DNA from: an uncultured Bacilli bacterium
Lineage (GTDB): Bacteria; Bacillota_I; Bacilli_A; RFN20; CAG-826
Length of the DNA stretch: 56,490 nt
Direction: 5' to 3'
Assembly: GCA_944368975.1 (NCBI GenBank)
Contig: CALVXI010000008.1
Coordinates: 1-56,490 of the forward strand
Below, in pieces: positions 1 through 8,624 of this stretch. The position numbers were made by a program, and so were the translations under genes. Positions within the stretch are counted from its first letter, which is position 1. The number at the start of each line of letters is the position of its first letter. The notes under the pieces were generated by a model, which was given only the letters and a program-made list of their open reading frames with translations, had not been told where the DNA came from and did no database searches.

Positions 1-1
1 A

Positions 2-112
2 ATTTCGATTTTTTATAGAGTAAGATATAGACATATGAAGAAAGAACGATATTTTGTTTATGAATTTACTCTTAATGAGAAATTAAATAACATTATATTT
101 TTATATCAATAA
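2..112 (+). CDS. C-terminal end of an upstream ORF (partial)
   Basis: A reading frame is open from the window edge to a TAA at 110-112 and runs straight into an intrinsic terminator, so it is probably the last 36 codons of a gene whose body lies outside the window. The visible residues are basic and aromatic and match no family I recognise. The frame contains an internal ATG at 35. The fragment is too short to call a function. Confidence 0.3.
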   Translation: MSIFYRVRYRHMKKERYFVYEFTLNEKLNNIIFLYQ

Positions 113-140
113 AAAAATCGCTTTTAGAGGCGATTTTTTC
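112..140 (+). terminator. Intrinsic terminator
   Basis: A 10-bp stem (112-121 pairs with 130-139, core ATCGC/GCGAT) with an 8-nt loop is followed by a T-rich tract. It closes the upstream partial ORF and separates it from the exported-protein gene that starts at 179. Confidence 0.65.
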
Positions 141-178
141 TTTTTTCATAATAGTTTTATAAAAAGGAAGGATAAAAA

Positions 179-2692
179 ATGAAAAAGACTGGTAAAGCTT
201 TAATTGGTGTCTTAAGTGTTGCAGCTTTAGTTGGTACTGGTGTTGCTACTTGGGCTATTAATGGTGGTATTACTACTGAAACTACAGGACCTATTGATCC
301 TATTATTGCTAAAGTTGGTACACGTGACATAGCAATCGATGTTACTGCAAGCGATACTGGGATTAGATTTGATGAACCAGATTTACAAGATTTAATGGTT
401 AAATATAATGTAAAGGCTTCAGCTGGTGTAGAAGCTGCTGAAGGATTCAATCCTTACGGATACGATTTTTCAAAAGTTGCTCCTGAATATCGACCAAATT
501 TAGTTGTTACAACGCAAGTTTTAAGAAATCAAGTTGAAGTTACAAAAGACGATGCATTCTTTAAATATGTTGAAGTCCCCTCAATAACAATTCCTTACAC
601 AACTTGGTTAGATGACACCTATGATGATCCTGAAGGTACTGGATATCCAGTCGAATTAGAATTTAAATGGAGTAGTGAAAAACCTTTATACGGTCAAAAT
701 CCACAAAATTATGCCGACGGTTTAGGTGACACTGCTGAACAAGAAAAATTCTTTAATGAGTTAACTACAGCCTTAAACGGAGTCCAATTTAAATTTACAT
801 TTACAGTTGGTGGAGCTCCAGAAACTCCAGTTGAAACTCCTGATACTGGTGAAATTACTATTCCTACAGTTGAAGGTTCAACTTTGACTATTGACGGAAT
901 GACTGAAACAACCGTTGAAGCAGGAACCCATAGAATTACTATTACTACTGAAGAAGGTAAAGAAGTTACTGATAAGAAATTAACTGTTATTGAAAATGGA
1001 ACTACAAGAAATGATTTTACTTTAACAGAAGAAACATTAACTGGAGCAAGTGGTCATACTTATTATATTGATTATGAATTTAAAGCAGATACAACTTATT
1101 CATTTGAATATACTCTTAAAGATGATACATTATATACAGTAACATATACTCAACCAGAAAATGGAATTATCACTTTAAAAAATGGTGATGCTGATGTAGC
1201 TGATGGCGCTCAAGTTGAAGAAAACACCAACTTAACATTAACTGTTGCAGCTAATGAAGGTTATCATATTACAAGTGTTTTAGTTAATGACAAAGAAGCA
1301 GGAAGTGATTATACTACAACATTTACTAAAGAAATTCCTGTTACAGCTAATTTAACTATTAGTGCAACTATGGAAGCCGATCCTATTGAAACAAAATCAC
1401 TCAAAGATTTAGTTGCTGAAAAGAACACTACCGAAGAAATTACAGTTTTAGGCAAAGTAGTTTCTGTTAATTATAGTGGAATTGTAATTTATGATGGGGA
1501 AGTCTTTGTCCCAGTTTATCTTGGAAGTGGCAAGGCAGCTGATTATAAAATTGATGAATATTATAATATTACAGGTAAATTAAATAATAGATATGATTGG
1601 ATGCAATTTAATAATGGCTCTGGAGATATTACGATTGAAAAGGTTAATGAACCACAAAAAGTTATCGAAACACCAGAAGCTATTACTTTGACAGAAGAGA
1701 TAGCTGCAAACTTTTATGGAAAACCTGTTCAAATAGAAGCTAAGTTAGTTACCTTTAGTGCTAAAGCCGTTTTTGATGGAAATTATGTTAACTTCTATGT
1801 CGAAGAAGGTGGAACAAAATTGTCGTTTGTTTCATTACCTAATGCAATTAGAGATACTTTTGTTGAAGGCACTACATATAAAATTAATGCTATCTTAAAT
1901 AACAATAACACAAACGGTGAATATCTTTCTTTAGATTATATTTCACATGAAGCAGTATATGAACCAGTTGAAAGTGTATCAATTACAAATACTGAAACTG
2001 AATTAGAAGTTGGCAAAACTTTAAAATTAACATCAAAAGTTTTACCAGAAACCGCTAATCAAGAAGTTACTTATAGTATTACTAGCGGTGAAGAATTTGC
2101 AAAATTAGAAGGTGATACTTTAACTGCCTTAGCAAAAGGAGAAGTTGAAGTTTTGGTAAAAACAACAAATGAAATGATAACAAACACATATAATTTGAGT
2201 ATTATTTCTGCCACTAGTGAAGAGGAAGCAATATATACTTATGATTATGGAGAGAATGTTGAATTTGCTTCAAGTAATCATAATGAAAGTGGAGAAAGCA
2301 TCATATTGGATGCAATAAATTATACAATTGAAGGAGAAGTAACTGACGGAATAATAGAATCTATTGAAATTGGAACAGGTGAAAACGGTGCTGTTTATGC
2401 AAACAAAGCGCATAATAATCTAGGAATTAAATTAGGCTCTGGTAGTAAAGTTGGCCACCTTACTTTAAATTTAAATACAATGGTTACTTCTATGGATATT
2501 AAGGTAGTAGGATGGAAAGGAAAAAAATCGGAAATAATTGTTAATGATCAACTAGCTGTTATAAGTACATGCGATGGTATAACTAGAAATTCTTTTACAT
2601 TCGAATTTGAAGAGCCAACAAATAAAATCGTTATTTGTAATAGTGGTAAAGATAAAGCATTCGGAATCACTTATATGGCATTTTTTAATTGA
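179..2692 (+). CDS. Large exported protein with SipW-type (TasA-like) signal, InlB-like, OB-like and Ig-like domains
   Basis: Exported, probably surface or matrix protein of 837 aa. A good Shine-Dalgarno (AAGGAAGG) precedes the ATG. The N-terminus is a signal segment ending GVATWAINGG, the type cut by SipW-like peptidases. Residues about 30-210 look TasA/camelysin-like, followed by a Pro/Thr linker. About 320-400 is an InlB/Listeria-type beta repeat (GYHITSVLVN). About 405-590 holds two OB-like beta domains, about 600-680 a BIG2 Ig-like domain (VSITNTETELEVGKTLKL), and the C-terminus is beta-rich. No LPXTG or lipobox is seen. Its neighbours are a 56-aa paralogue of its N-terminus and a SipW-like peptidase, which supports processing by that enzyme. 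The domain calls are by eye; the matrix role is inferred. Confidence 0.75.
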   Translation: MKKTGKALIGVLSVAALVGTGVATWAINGGITTETTGPIDPIIAKVGTRDIAIDVTASDTGIRFDEPDLQDLMVKYNVKASAGVEAAEGFNPYGYDFSKVAPEYRPNLVVTTQVLRNQVEVTKDDAFFKYVEVPSITIPYTTWLDDTYDDPEGTGYPVELEFKWSSEKPLYGQNPQNYADGLGDTAEQEKFFNELTTALNGVQFKFTFTVGGAPETPVETPDTGEITIPTVEGSTLTIDGMTETTVEAGTHRITITTEEGKEVTDKKLTVIENGTTRNDFTLTEETLTGASGHTYYIDYEFKADTTYSFEYTLKDDTLYTVTYTQPENGIITLKNGDADVADGAQVEENTNLTLTVAANEGYHITSVLVNDKEAGSDYTTTFTKEIPVTANLTISATMEADPIETKSLKDLVAEKNTTEEITVLGKVVSVNYSGIVIYDGEVFVPVYLGSGKAADYKIDEYYNITGKLNNRYDWMQFNNGSGDITIEKVNEPQKVIETPEAITLTEEIAANFYGKPVQIEAKLVTFSAKAVFDGNYVNFYVEEGGTKLSFVSLPNAIRDTFVEGTTYKINAILNNNNTNGEYLSLDYISHEAVYEPVESVSITNTETELEVGKTLKLTSKVLPETANQEVTYSITSGEEFAKLEGDTLTALAKGEVEVLVKTTNEMITNTYNLSIISATSEEEAIYTYDYGENVEFASSNHNESGESIILDAINYTIEGEVTDGIIESIEIGTGENGAVYANKAHNNLGIKLGSGSKVGHLTLNLNTMVTSMDIKVVGWKGKKSEIIVNDQLAVISTCDGITRNSFTFEFEEPTNKIVICNSGKDKAFGITYMAFFN

Positions 2693-2694
2693 TC

Positions 2695-2865
2695 ATGAAA
2701 AAACTCTTATTAGCCTTATTAGTTATTAGTGGTTTAGTAGGAGTAGGAGCATCTGCTTGGTACGTTAGTGCCAAGCAGGTTACTCATATAACTGAGCCAG
2801 TTGAACCAATTATTGGTGATTTTGGAAATACTACAAATACTACTAATGAAACATTAGAAATTTAA
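2695..2865 (+). CDS. 56-aa SipW-type signal mini-protein, paralogous to the N-terminus of the preceding gene
   Basis: A short ORF 2 nt after the preceding stop, too small for most gene callers. It begins MKKLLLALLVISGLVGVGAS, then AWYVSAKQVTHITEPVEPII, and ends NETLEI. It aligns with the first ~45 residues of the 837-aa protein: A-W, then T..T..P-(I/V)-(D/E)-PII, then G-(T/N). This shows common descent. After cleavage only a ~35-residue acidic, Thr/Asn-rich peptide would remain. Its last codons and stop lie inside a perfect 14-bp inverted repeat. The next gene is the matching peptidase. It could be an anchor, a fibre starter, a signalling peptide or simply a truncated duplicate. The conserved alignment across the signal argues that it is a real gene. 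Confidence 0.65.
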   Translation: MKKLLLALLVISGLVGVGASAWYVSAKQVTHITEPVEPIIGDFGNTTNTTNETLEI

Positions 2866-2879
2866 CTAATGTTTCATTA
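2844..2879 (+). repeat. Perfect 14-bp inverted repeat spanning a stop codon
   Basis: TAATGAAACATTAG (2844-2857) and its exact reverse complement (2866-2879) flank an 8-nt loop that contains the TAA of the 56-aa gene. No T-tract follows, so it is not a typical intrinsic terminator. It could stabilise or process the mRNA, or reduce expression of the downstream peptidase. Confidence 0.75.
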
Positions 2880-2890
2880 AAATATTATTT

Positions 2891-3859
2891 ATGAATCAAG
2901 AAGCATTAAAAATATTATTATCTTTTATATTAATAACAATTATTTTCATAATAATTGTTTTAATCATCCTTGAAAACTATTCTAGTTTTAAAGAGAAGAT
3001 TAAAACAAATAAATTAGATAAAAGATATAAAAAAGAATTACAAGTTCGTAAAAAAGATATTCTTGATACACGTTATAGAAGTTATAAGTTTGTTAATAAT
3101 AATATTAATGTAACTTTAGATGCTTCTAATCATAATAATCCTTATGATTCTAAATATACTACTATAAATGAATATTTTTATCCAAGTTTGGATAAAAATA
3201 ATAAGAATAGTAAAGCTAGAAAAATTACTAAAATTATATTTAGTGTTATCTTTTATATTATTGTTATATGTTTACTTGCTTTAGGGATTTATACTAAAGC
3301 TAATAATGATTTATTAACTTTTGGTAATAAAACATATATTACAATTACGACTGGTAGTATGAGTGAAATTAATGAGTATAATGATTATTTAGTTAGTAAT
3401 AACTTAACTAATCAAATACCAGCTAAAACTCTTATTGGCTTAGATAAAGTTACTGATCCAAGTAGCTTAGAAGTATATGATATTGCTGTTTATAAAGATC
3501 AAGAAAGTAATAAACTTATAGTTCATAGAATTATTAGTGAATCTTATATTGATGGCGAAAGATATTTTACTTTTAGGGGTGATGCTAATCCTGTTAGTGA
3601 TTACTATTTAGTAAGTGAAGAAGATGTTTTATATACTTTTGATGGCTTTATGAATAAACCTTTAGGTTATTTCTTTACTTATATGACTAGTTATCAAAGT
3701 ATCATTTCAATTATATATATTGTTTTAGCTTTAAATATCTTAGAAAGCTATGATAAAAAGAAAGATAAGCTTTATTATGATAATCTAGAAAATGTTATTT
3801 CTAGATTAAATCAAGAAGAAATAAATAAATTAGGAAATATAAAATATATCGAAATATAA
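2891..3859 (+). CDS. sipW: SipW-like (ER-type) signal peptidase I
   Basis: Membrane serine peptidase of the archaeal/eukaryotic S26B type, which uses a Ser-His pair with a conserved Asp rather than Ser-Lys. Visible residues are TTGSM (Ser ~156), VHRI (His ~212) and FRGDAN (Asp ~231). Transmembrane segments lie at about 8-27, 113-134 and 265-284. At 322 aa it is longer than Bacillus SipW because of an extra ~100-residue N-terminal part with its own membrane anchor. It lies directly after two genes with SipW-type signals, its likely substrates, as in TasA-type operons. The ATG has no obvious Shine-Dalgarno, so translation may depend on the hairpin just upstream. The family call is firm; the symbol is by analogy. 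Confidence 0.85.
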   Translation: MNQEALKILLSFILITIIFIIIVLIILENYSSFKEKIKTNKLDKRYKKELQVRKKDILDTRYRSYKFVNNNINVTLDASNHNNPYDSKYTTINEYFYPSLDKNNKNSKARKITKIIFSVIFYIIVICLLALGIYTKANNDLLTFGNKTYITITTGSMSEINEYNDYLVSNNLTNQIPAKTLIGLDKVTDPSSLEVYDIAVYKDQESNKLIVHRIISESYIDGERYFTFRGDANPVSDYYLVSEEDVLYTFDGFMNKPLGYFFTYMTSYQSIISIIYIVLALNILESYDKKKDKLYYDNLENVISRLNQEEINKLGNIKYIEI

Positions 3860-3994
3860 TTTCGATATATTAGTTAATTAGAAATTTAAAGTTACTACTA
3901 GTGTGGTAACTTTTTTCTTAAGTTTAAACATAAAAATTTTTCTACTATATCGAAATAAGATTTAAAAATGAAAAGTTATTACAGTATATCGAAA
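3845..3994 (+). repeat. Four copies of TATATCGAAA (three direct, one inverted)
   Basis: Direct copies lie at 3845-3854, 3946-3955 and 3985-3994; an inverted copy at 3860-3869 forms the hairpin ATATATCGAAAT/ATTTCGATATAT (3844-3870) over the sipW stop codon. The last direct copy sits just upstream of the likely promoter of the AAA+ ATPase gene, so an operator for that gene is possible. Confidence 0.5.
3888..3918 (+). terminator. Intrinsic terminator after the SipW-like gene
   Basis: An 11-bp stem (3888-3898 with 3903-3913, one G-T pair) with a TAGT loop runs into TTTTTT CTT. It ends the exported-protein operon. Confidence 0.8.
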
Positions 3995-4027
3995 AAACTT
4001 TTCATTACTCTAATTATAATTTATAAT
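3967..4027 (+). promoter_or_regulatory. Promoter region and inverted repeat upstream of the AAA+ ATPase
   Basis: TATAAT lies at 4022-4027, with TTTTCA (3999-4004) 17 bp upstream as a weak -35. The -35 is inside the right arm of an 11-bp inverted repeat, AATGAAAAGTT (3967-3977) and AACTTTTCATT (3996-4006), whose loop holds a TATATCGAAA copy. Repression by an operator over the -35 is an inference. Confidence 0.45.
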
Positions 4028-4044
4028 ATATTTGAGGTAAGAAT

Positions 4045-5250
4045 ATGATTATTAGAGAGAACTACTTAAGGAAAATTAGACCATTTTATGATTTAGACAT
4101 TATTAAAATTTTAGTTGGCATTAGAAGATGCGGAAAGTCAGTTATTCTTAAACAAATTATTGAAGAATTAAAAAAGACAAAAAGTATCGATGATGCGCAC
4201 ATTATTTCAATTAACTTTGAATCAATTGAATATAGAAATCTATTAAATTATGAAGACTTATACTATTATATTAAAAGTAAGATTAATGACTCTAAAATAT
4301 ACTATATTTTCTTTGATGAAATACAAGTAGTTGAGAATTTTGAATTAGGAATTAATTCCTTAAGAGCTAATTTTTCTAATGTAAGTATTTTTCTTACAGG
4401 TTCTAATAGTAAACTATTATCGGATGAATTAAGTAGTGTTCTTTCAGGAAGATATGTTGCTTTTAAAATATATCCTTTAAGTTATAAAGAATATATTGAG
4501 TTAACAAAAAAAGAAGCAAGAGACATGACTTCATTTAATGATTTTGCTACTTGGGGAGGTTTACCTTATAGATGTAATTTAACTGATGAAGAAAGTTTAA
4601 GAAATTATCTTCATTCAGTTTGCGATTCAATTGTACTTCGAGATGTCATAATGAATTTAAATCTTAGGGATGCAACTTTATTTTCTTTACTTTTAAACTA
4701 TATTTTAGAAAATAATGGAAGAGAATTTTCAATAGATAATGTTATTAATTATTTAAAAAATGAAAATCATAATGTTTCTAATGAAACAATATATAGCTAT
4801 ATTAATGCGATGTGTAAAGCTTTAATTATTAGCAAAGTTTATCGCTATGATGTTAATGGAAAGATGGTTTTAAAAACATTAAATAAGTATTATGCAACTG
4901 ATTTAGGAATAGCTAATATTCAAACAACGAAAACAAAATTTAGAACTTATATTGCATTAGAAAATATTGTTTATAACGATTTACTTATTAAAGGCTATGA
5001 AGTTTATGTTGGTAAAAGTAAAAAAGGTGAAATAGACTTTGTTAGTAAGAAAAATGGTGTGATTAAATATATTCAAGTTGCTTATTTAATTGGAGAAAAT
5101 GAAGAAACCTTTAATAGAGAATTTAATGCTTTTAATTATATCGAGGATAATTATCCTCGATATGTAATAAGTTTAGATCTTATTGACTTATCTTATAATG
5201 GTATAAAACATCTTAATTTATTTGATTTTCTTTTAAATGATGATTTTTAA
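4045..5250 (+). CDS. AAA+ ATPase with C-terminal DUF4143 domain
   Basis: 401-aa cytosolic ATPase of the AAA_14/DUF4143 family, common in anaerobes and archaea and of unsettled function. Walker A is GIRRCGKS at ~25-32 and Walker B is FFDEIQ at ~92-97, followed by a LTGSNSKLL sensor region. The C-terminal part has GEIDFV...IQVA, the arrangement of PD-(D/E)xK nuclease-like folds. The Shine-Dalgarno GAGGTAAG fixes the ATG. It is monocistronic, between two non-coding regions, and carries TATATCGAAA repeats upstream. The standalone, repeat-flanked arrangement suggests an accessory gene. A toxin- or defence-type role has been suspected for the family but nothing here proves it. Confidence 0.8.
   Translation: MIIRENYLRKIRPFYDLDIIKILVGIRRCGKSVILKQIIEELKKTKSIDDAHIISINFESIEYRNLLNYEDLYYYIKSKINDSKIYYIFFDEIQVVENFELGINSLRANFSNVSIFLTGSNSKLLSDELSSVLSGRYVAFKIYPLSYKEYIELTKKEARDMTSFNDFATWGGLPYRCNLTDEESLRNYLHSVCDSIVLRDVIMNLNLRDATLFSLLLNYILENNGREFSIDNVINYLKNENHNVSNETIYSYINAMCKALIISKVYRYDVNGKMVLKTLNKYYATDLGIANIQTTKTKFRTYIALENIVYNDLLIKGYEVYVGKSKKGEIDFVSKKNGVIKYIQVAYLIGENEETFNREFNAFNYIEDNYPRYVISLDLIDLSYNGIKHLNLFDFLLNDDF
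5138..5163 (+). repeat. 26-bp perfect palindrome inside the AAA+ ATPase gene
   Basis: ATATCGAGGATAA (5138-5150) is followed with no spacer by its exact complement (5151-5163). It encodes part of YIEDNYPRYV in the nuclease-like end of the protein. It contains TATATCGA, the core of the upstream repeats. Confidence 0.75.
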
Positions 5251-5372
5251 TCTTAATTTAGTTCTTTAAATTTAAAGAAAAAACTAGGCATTATGATAGC
5301 TTAAATTTAATACTATGTTTCCTAATCTAGTAGTGAAATAATTAGTTTAAATTTTCTTGATATTATAGTTAA

Positions 5373-5534
5373 AAATATAAAGACATTTTAATTAATGACT
5401 TTATATTTATTACTTGTAATTTACGTAAAATAAAAACTAGAGCTAATCAAGTCTATAAAGTAAAAGTAAATCAAAAACTTAATAACAAATTCTTCGATGC
5501 AATCGTCGATTTTAAAGAAAGAGAAGAATTTTAA
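5373..5534 (+). pseudogene. Possible gene remnant (C-terminal fragment)
   Basis: An open frame of ~50 codons lacking a usable start ends at TAA 5532-5534. Its translation has a protein-like composition (TCNLRKIKTRANQVYKVKVN, then a tail FDAIVDFKEREEF). That is unlike random AT-rich DNA in neighbouring spacers. It looks like the last part of a decayed gene; I do not recognise the family. Confidence 0.35.
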
Positions 5535-5595
5535 GATAAATATATTTTAAATAATCATTTTAAATAATTTACTCAATAATTTTCTTTATATAGAG

Positions 5596-5601
5596 TATAA
5601 T
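5596..5601 (+). promoter_or_regulatory. -10 box implying a leaderless start for the M6 protease gene
   Basis: TATAAT ends 7 nt before the ATG at 5609, so transcription should start at or within a base of the start codon. No Shine-Dalgarno is present. The -35 is weak. Confidence 0.5.
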
Positions 5602-5608
5602 TAAGAGC

Positions 5609-7363
5609 ATGAAGAAAATATTTAAAAAGTTTAATCTTTTATTTATAAGTTTAAGCTCATTAATTATATTAACAAGTTGTGGATGTTCGACTATTTTAGA
5701 TTTTTATTCTAATGTCGATGTTAATATAATTAACCCTAATAATGGTAATATAAGTATTCTTACAGATGGAGATCCTGATAATCTTCGTGGGGGAGATAAT
5801 TTATATATTAGAACTATACCAAATGATGGCTATAAATTAACTTCATTAATTGTTAATGGAGTTGATGTTAATGATGATCCATATATTAAAATCAATAAAA
5901 GTAAATATGAAATAAGTGCTACTTTTGAACCATTTAATGAAGTAAATAACACTAATAACTTTGTTATTAGTGATAATTCAACGACTTATTTAGATATTTA
6001 TAATTCTCAAGGGTATGGTATAACTCCTAGTATTGGAGATATAAATATATTAGTAGTACCAGTTGAATTTAATGATTATGAGCCTTTTAGTGCTTATCAA
6101 TTAGAAGCAATTAATAAAGCTTTTAATGGTGAAAATAGTGATTATTCTAATTCATATTGGGAAAGTGTTAAAAGTTATTATTTAAAAAGTAGTTATAATA
6201 AACTTAATTTTAATTTTGATGTAACCGATGTTATATCTAGTCCAATAAGTGGAGATGAATTTACTTTTAAAGAAAATTTAAGTGATGGCGAAGGAAGTTT
6301 AGAATTACTTGATTATATTTATCAAAACTTGACGATTAACAATCGTCAAGTAGATTATAGTAATTATGATAATAATAATGATGGTTATATCGATGGAGTG
6401 TGGCTTATATATAACGCTAATAACTATAATGAAGTTTATAATAATCAAGAATTTTGGGCTTATACATATGTAGCAGAAAATACTCCAAATATAACTAATC
6501 CAACATTTTGTCGTTATGCTAATGCTAGTCAAATTTTTCTTTATGCTGATAATAATTTTGGTTTAGATGCTCATACTTTAATTCATGAAACAGGGCATAT
6601 GCTTGGACTTGATGATTATTATACGTATGATGAGTTAGAAACTCCAATTAGTGCTACTGGTGGATTAGATATGATGGACTTAAATATTGGTGATCATAAT
6701 AGTTTTTCTAAATTTTCTTTAGGATGGATTAATCCTTTAGTAATTAATGGAGAAACTAGTATTACTTTAAAACCATTTAATGAAACTGGAGAAGCTTTAA
6801 TTTTAAAAGGAAGTAATACTAGTTTAAATAGTCCTTTTAATGAATATTTTATAGTTGAATATTATACACCTAATAATTTATTTACTTTAGACAGTAGCAG
6901 TCACTATCGAGGTAATTATCCTCGTTATTATGATTATAATGGACTAAGAATTTATCATATTGATAGTCGATTAATTAATCCTAAAGGAGAATATTATTCT
7001 AGTGATTATTTTAATTTAGATAGACCAATTGAAACTAATGAAGAATTTATGACTTTAGGTCGTATTGTAAGTAGTAGTAATACTTATTCAAGAAGTAATA
7101 ATAAAGAATTTTTAATTGAACAAATTACTCCTTTTGATATTAAAACTTATCAAAATAGTTATTTAGGTTATTTAAATAGTTATCGAGGTGAAGTTGAGGT
7201 AATTCCAGGATTATTTACTAGTGGTGATGTTTTTAATTATAAAGCTCAACCTACATTCTTTAATAATTCGAATAAATTACATAATAAAGATAGCTTTAAT
7301 TTCTCTTTAAGAGTTGAAAGTATTAGTGAAACGGGAGCTAATTTAACAATAAAAATACTTTAG
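5609..7363 (+). CDS. Lipoprotein M6-type metalloprotease (immune-inhibitor-A-like)
   Basis: 584-aa predicted lipoprotein: a basic start, a hydrophobic segment and the lipobox LTSC (lipidated Cys ~24). Residues ~35-110 form an InlB-type beta domain ([11 protein letters not shown]), shared with the 837-aa exported protein. The catalytic zinc site [13 protein letters not shown] is at ~325-337, the HExxHxxGxxD signature of M6 family peptidases, followed by a met-turn-like GGLDMMD. The protein should sit on the outer face of the membrane and cut extracellular proteins. A -10 box lies 7 nt before the ATG. glyA follows after 13 nt, probably by chance of packing rather than function. The family call is strong; the substrate is unknown. 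Confidence 0.85.
   Translation: MKKIFKKFNLLFISLSSLIILTSCGCSTILDFYSNVDVNIINPNNGNISILTDGDPDNLRGGDNLYIRTIPNDGYKLTSLIVNGVDVNDDPYIKINKSKYEISATFEPFNEVNNTNNFVISDNSTTYLDIYNSQGYGITPSIGDINILVVPVEFNDYEPFSAYQLEAINKAFNGENSDYSNSYWESVKSYYLKSSYNKLNFNFDVTDVISSPISGDEFTFKENLSDGEGSLELLDYIYQNLTINNRQVDYSNYDNNNDGYIDGVWLIYNANNYNEVYNNQEFWAYTYVAENTPNITNPTFCRYANASQIFLYADNNFGLDAHTLIHETGHMLGLDDYYTYDELETPISATGGLDMMDLNIGDHNSFSKFSLGWINPLVINGETSITLKPFNETGEALILKGSNTSLNSPFNEYFIVEYYTPNNLFTLDSSSHYRGNYPRYYDYNGLRIYHIDSRLINPKGEYYSSDYFNLDRPIETNEEFMTLGRIVSSSNTYSRSNNKEFLIEQITPFDIKTYQNSYLGYLNSYRGEVEVIPGLFTSGDVFNYKAQPTFFNNSNKLHNKDSFNFSLRVESISETGANLTIKIL
6328..6350 (+). repeat. Perfect 10-bp hairpin inside the M6 protease coding region
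   Basis: CTTGACGATT, loop AAC, AATCGTCAAG. It has no T-tract. It should be a stable mRNA hairpin about 720 nt into the gene. Confidence 0.6.
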
Positions 7364-7376
7364 TGAGGTTAGTAAT

Positions 7377-8624
7377 ATGTATGAACATGTAAAAAAGATT
7401 GATAAAGAATTATACGCTTCTTTAGAAAAAGAAGTTAATCGTCAAGAACATAATATTGAACTTATTGCTAGTGAGAATTTTGCTAGTTTAGGAGTTATGG
7501 AGATGCAAGGAAGTATTTTAACTAATAAATATGCTGAAGGCTATCCTAATAAAAGATATTATGGTGGTTGTAAATATATTGATGAAATTGAAACTTTAGC
7601 AATTGAAAGAATTAAGAAGTTATTTAATGCAAAATATGCTAATGTTCAACCTCATAGTGGAAGTAGCGCTAATATGGCAGCTATTAGAAGCTTAATTAAT
7701 AAAGGTGATAAAATTTTAGGAATGAGTTTAGATAGTGGAGGACATTTAACTCATGGCTATCGTTTATCTTTTAGTGGACAAGATTATGAAAGTTATTCTT
7801 ATGGAGTAAATATTGAAACAGGATTAATTGATTATGAGGAAGTTAGTAGAATCGCTAAAGAAATTAAGCCTAAGTTAATTATTTGTGGAGCTAGTGCTTA
7901 TCCTCGAGCAATTTCTTTTAAGAAATTTAAAGAAATTGCTGATAGTGTTAATGCTTATTTAATGGCTGATATAGCTCATATTGCTGGACTTGTAGTCACA
8001 AATAATCATGAAAATCCATTACCTTATTGCGATATAGTTACTTCAACGACTCATAAAACATTAAGAGGACCTCGAGGAGGAATCATTTTAACTAATAACG
8101 AAGAAATATATAAGAAAGTAAACCGTAATGTTTTTCCTGGTATTCAAGGAGGCCCATTAATGCATGTTATTGGTGCTAAAGCAATAATGGCTTATGAAGA
8201 TAGTTTACCAAGTTATAAAACTTATATTGATCAAGTTATTAAAAACGCAAAAGCAATGGCAAATGAATTTATTAAACTTGGTTATAAAGTTGTTAGTAAT
8301 GGTACTGATAATCATTTACTTTTAGTAGATGTTTATAATACTTTAGGAATAAGTGGTAAAGAAGTAGAAAACTTATTAGAATCTATTAATATCACCTTAA
8401 ATAAAAATACAATTCCAGGAGAAAAACTTCCTCCAATGGAAGCTAGTGGAGTAAGAATTGGTACCCCAGCAATGACTACAAGAGGTTTTAAAGAAGAAGA
8501 ATTTATCAAAGTAGTTCATTATATTGATAAAGCTATAAAAAATAGAAATAACGAAAGTTTACTTAATGAAATTAAAGAAGAAGTACTTATTTTAACTAGT
8601 AGATTTCCTTTATTTAAAAACTAA
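7377..8624 (+). CDS. glyA: Serine hydroxymethyltransferase
   Basis: PLP enzyme that interconverts serine + tetrahydrofolate and glycine + methylene-THF, the main source of one-carbon units. 415 aa, full length. Diagnostic segments are the N-terminal [21 protein letters not shown], and the PLP-lysine site [13 protein letters not shown] (Lys ~227). A Shine-Dalgarno (GTGAGG) precedes the ATG. The stop abuts the stop of the convergent DNA polymerase gene with no spacer and no terminator, so the transcripts must overlap. Confidence 0.97.
   Translation: MYEHVKKIDKELYASLEKEVNRQEHNIELIASENFASLGVMEMQGSILTNKYAEGYPNKRYYGGCKYIDEIETLAIERIKKLFNAKYANVQPHSGSSANMAAIRSLINKGDKILGMSLDSGGHLTHGYRLSFSGQDYESYSYGVNIETGLIDYEEVSRIAKEIKPKLIICGASAYPRAISFKKFKEIADSVNAYLMADIAHIAGLVVTNNHENPLPYCDIVTSTTHKTLRGPRGGIILTNNEEIYKKVNRNVFPGIQGGPLMHVIGAKAIMAYEDSLPSYKTYIDQVIKNAKAMANEFIKLGYKVVSNGTDNHLLLVDVYNTLGISGKEVENLLESINITLNKNTIPGEKLPPMEASGVRIGTPAMTTRGFKEEEFIKVVHYIDKAIKNRNNESLLNEIKEEVLILTSRFPLFKN

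Larger units (their letters stand above)
5251..5608. other. 358-bp intergenic region
   Basis: AT-rich stretch with no intact gene. It holds an 18-bp palindrome just after the ATPase stop (TTCTTTAAA/TTTAAAGAA, 5262-5279, no T-tract), a gene-remnant-like open frame (5373-5534) and the -10 box of the metalloprotease gene. Confidence 0.6.

Noticed and set aside
157..450. 97-codon open frame on the minus strand opposite the SipW-type exported gene
   Set aside because: Antisense shadow of a well-supported gene, no ribosome site; its content mirrors the codon pattern of the plus-strand gene.
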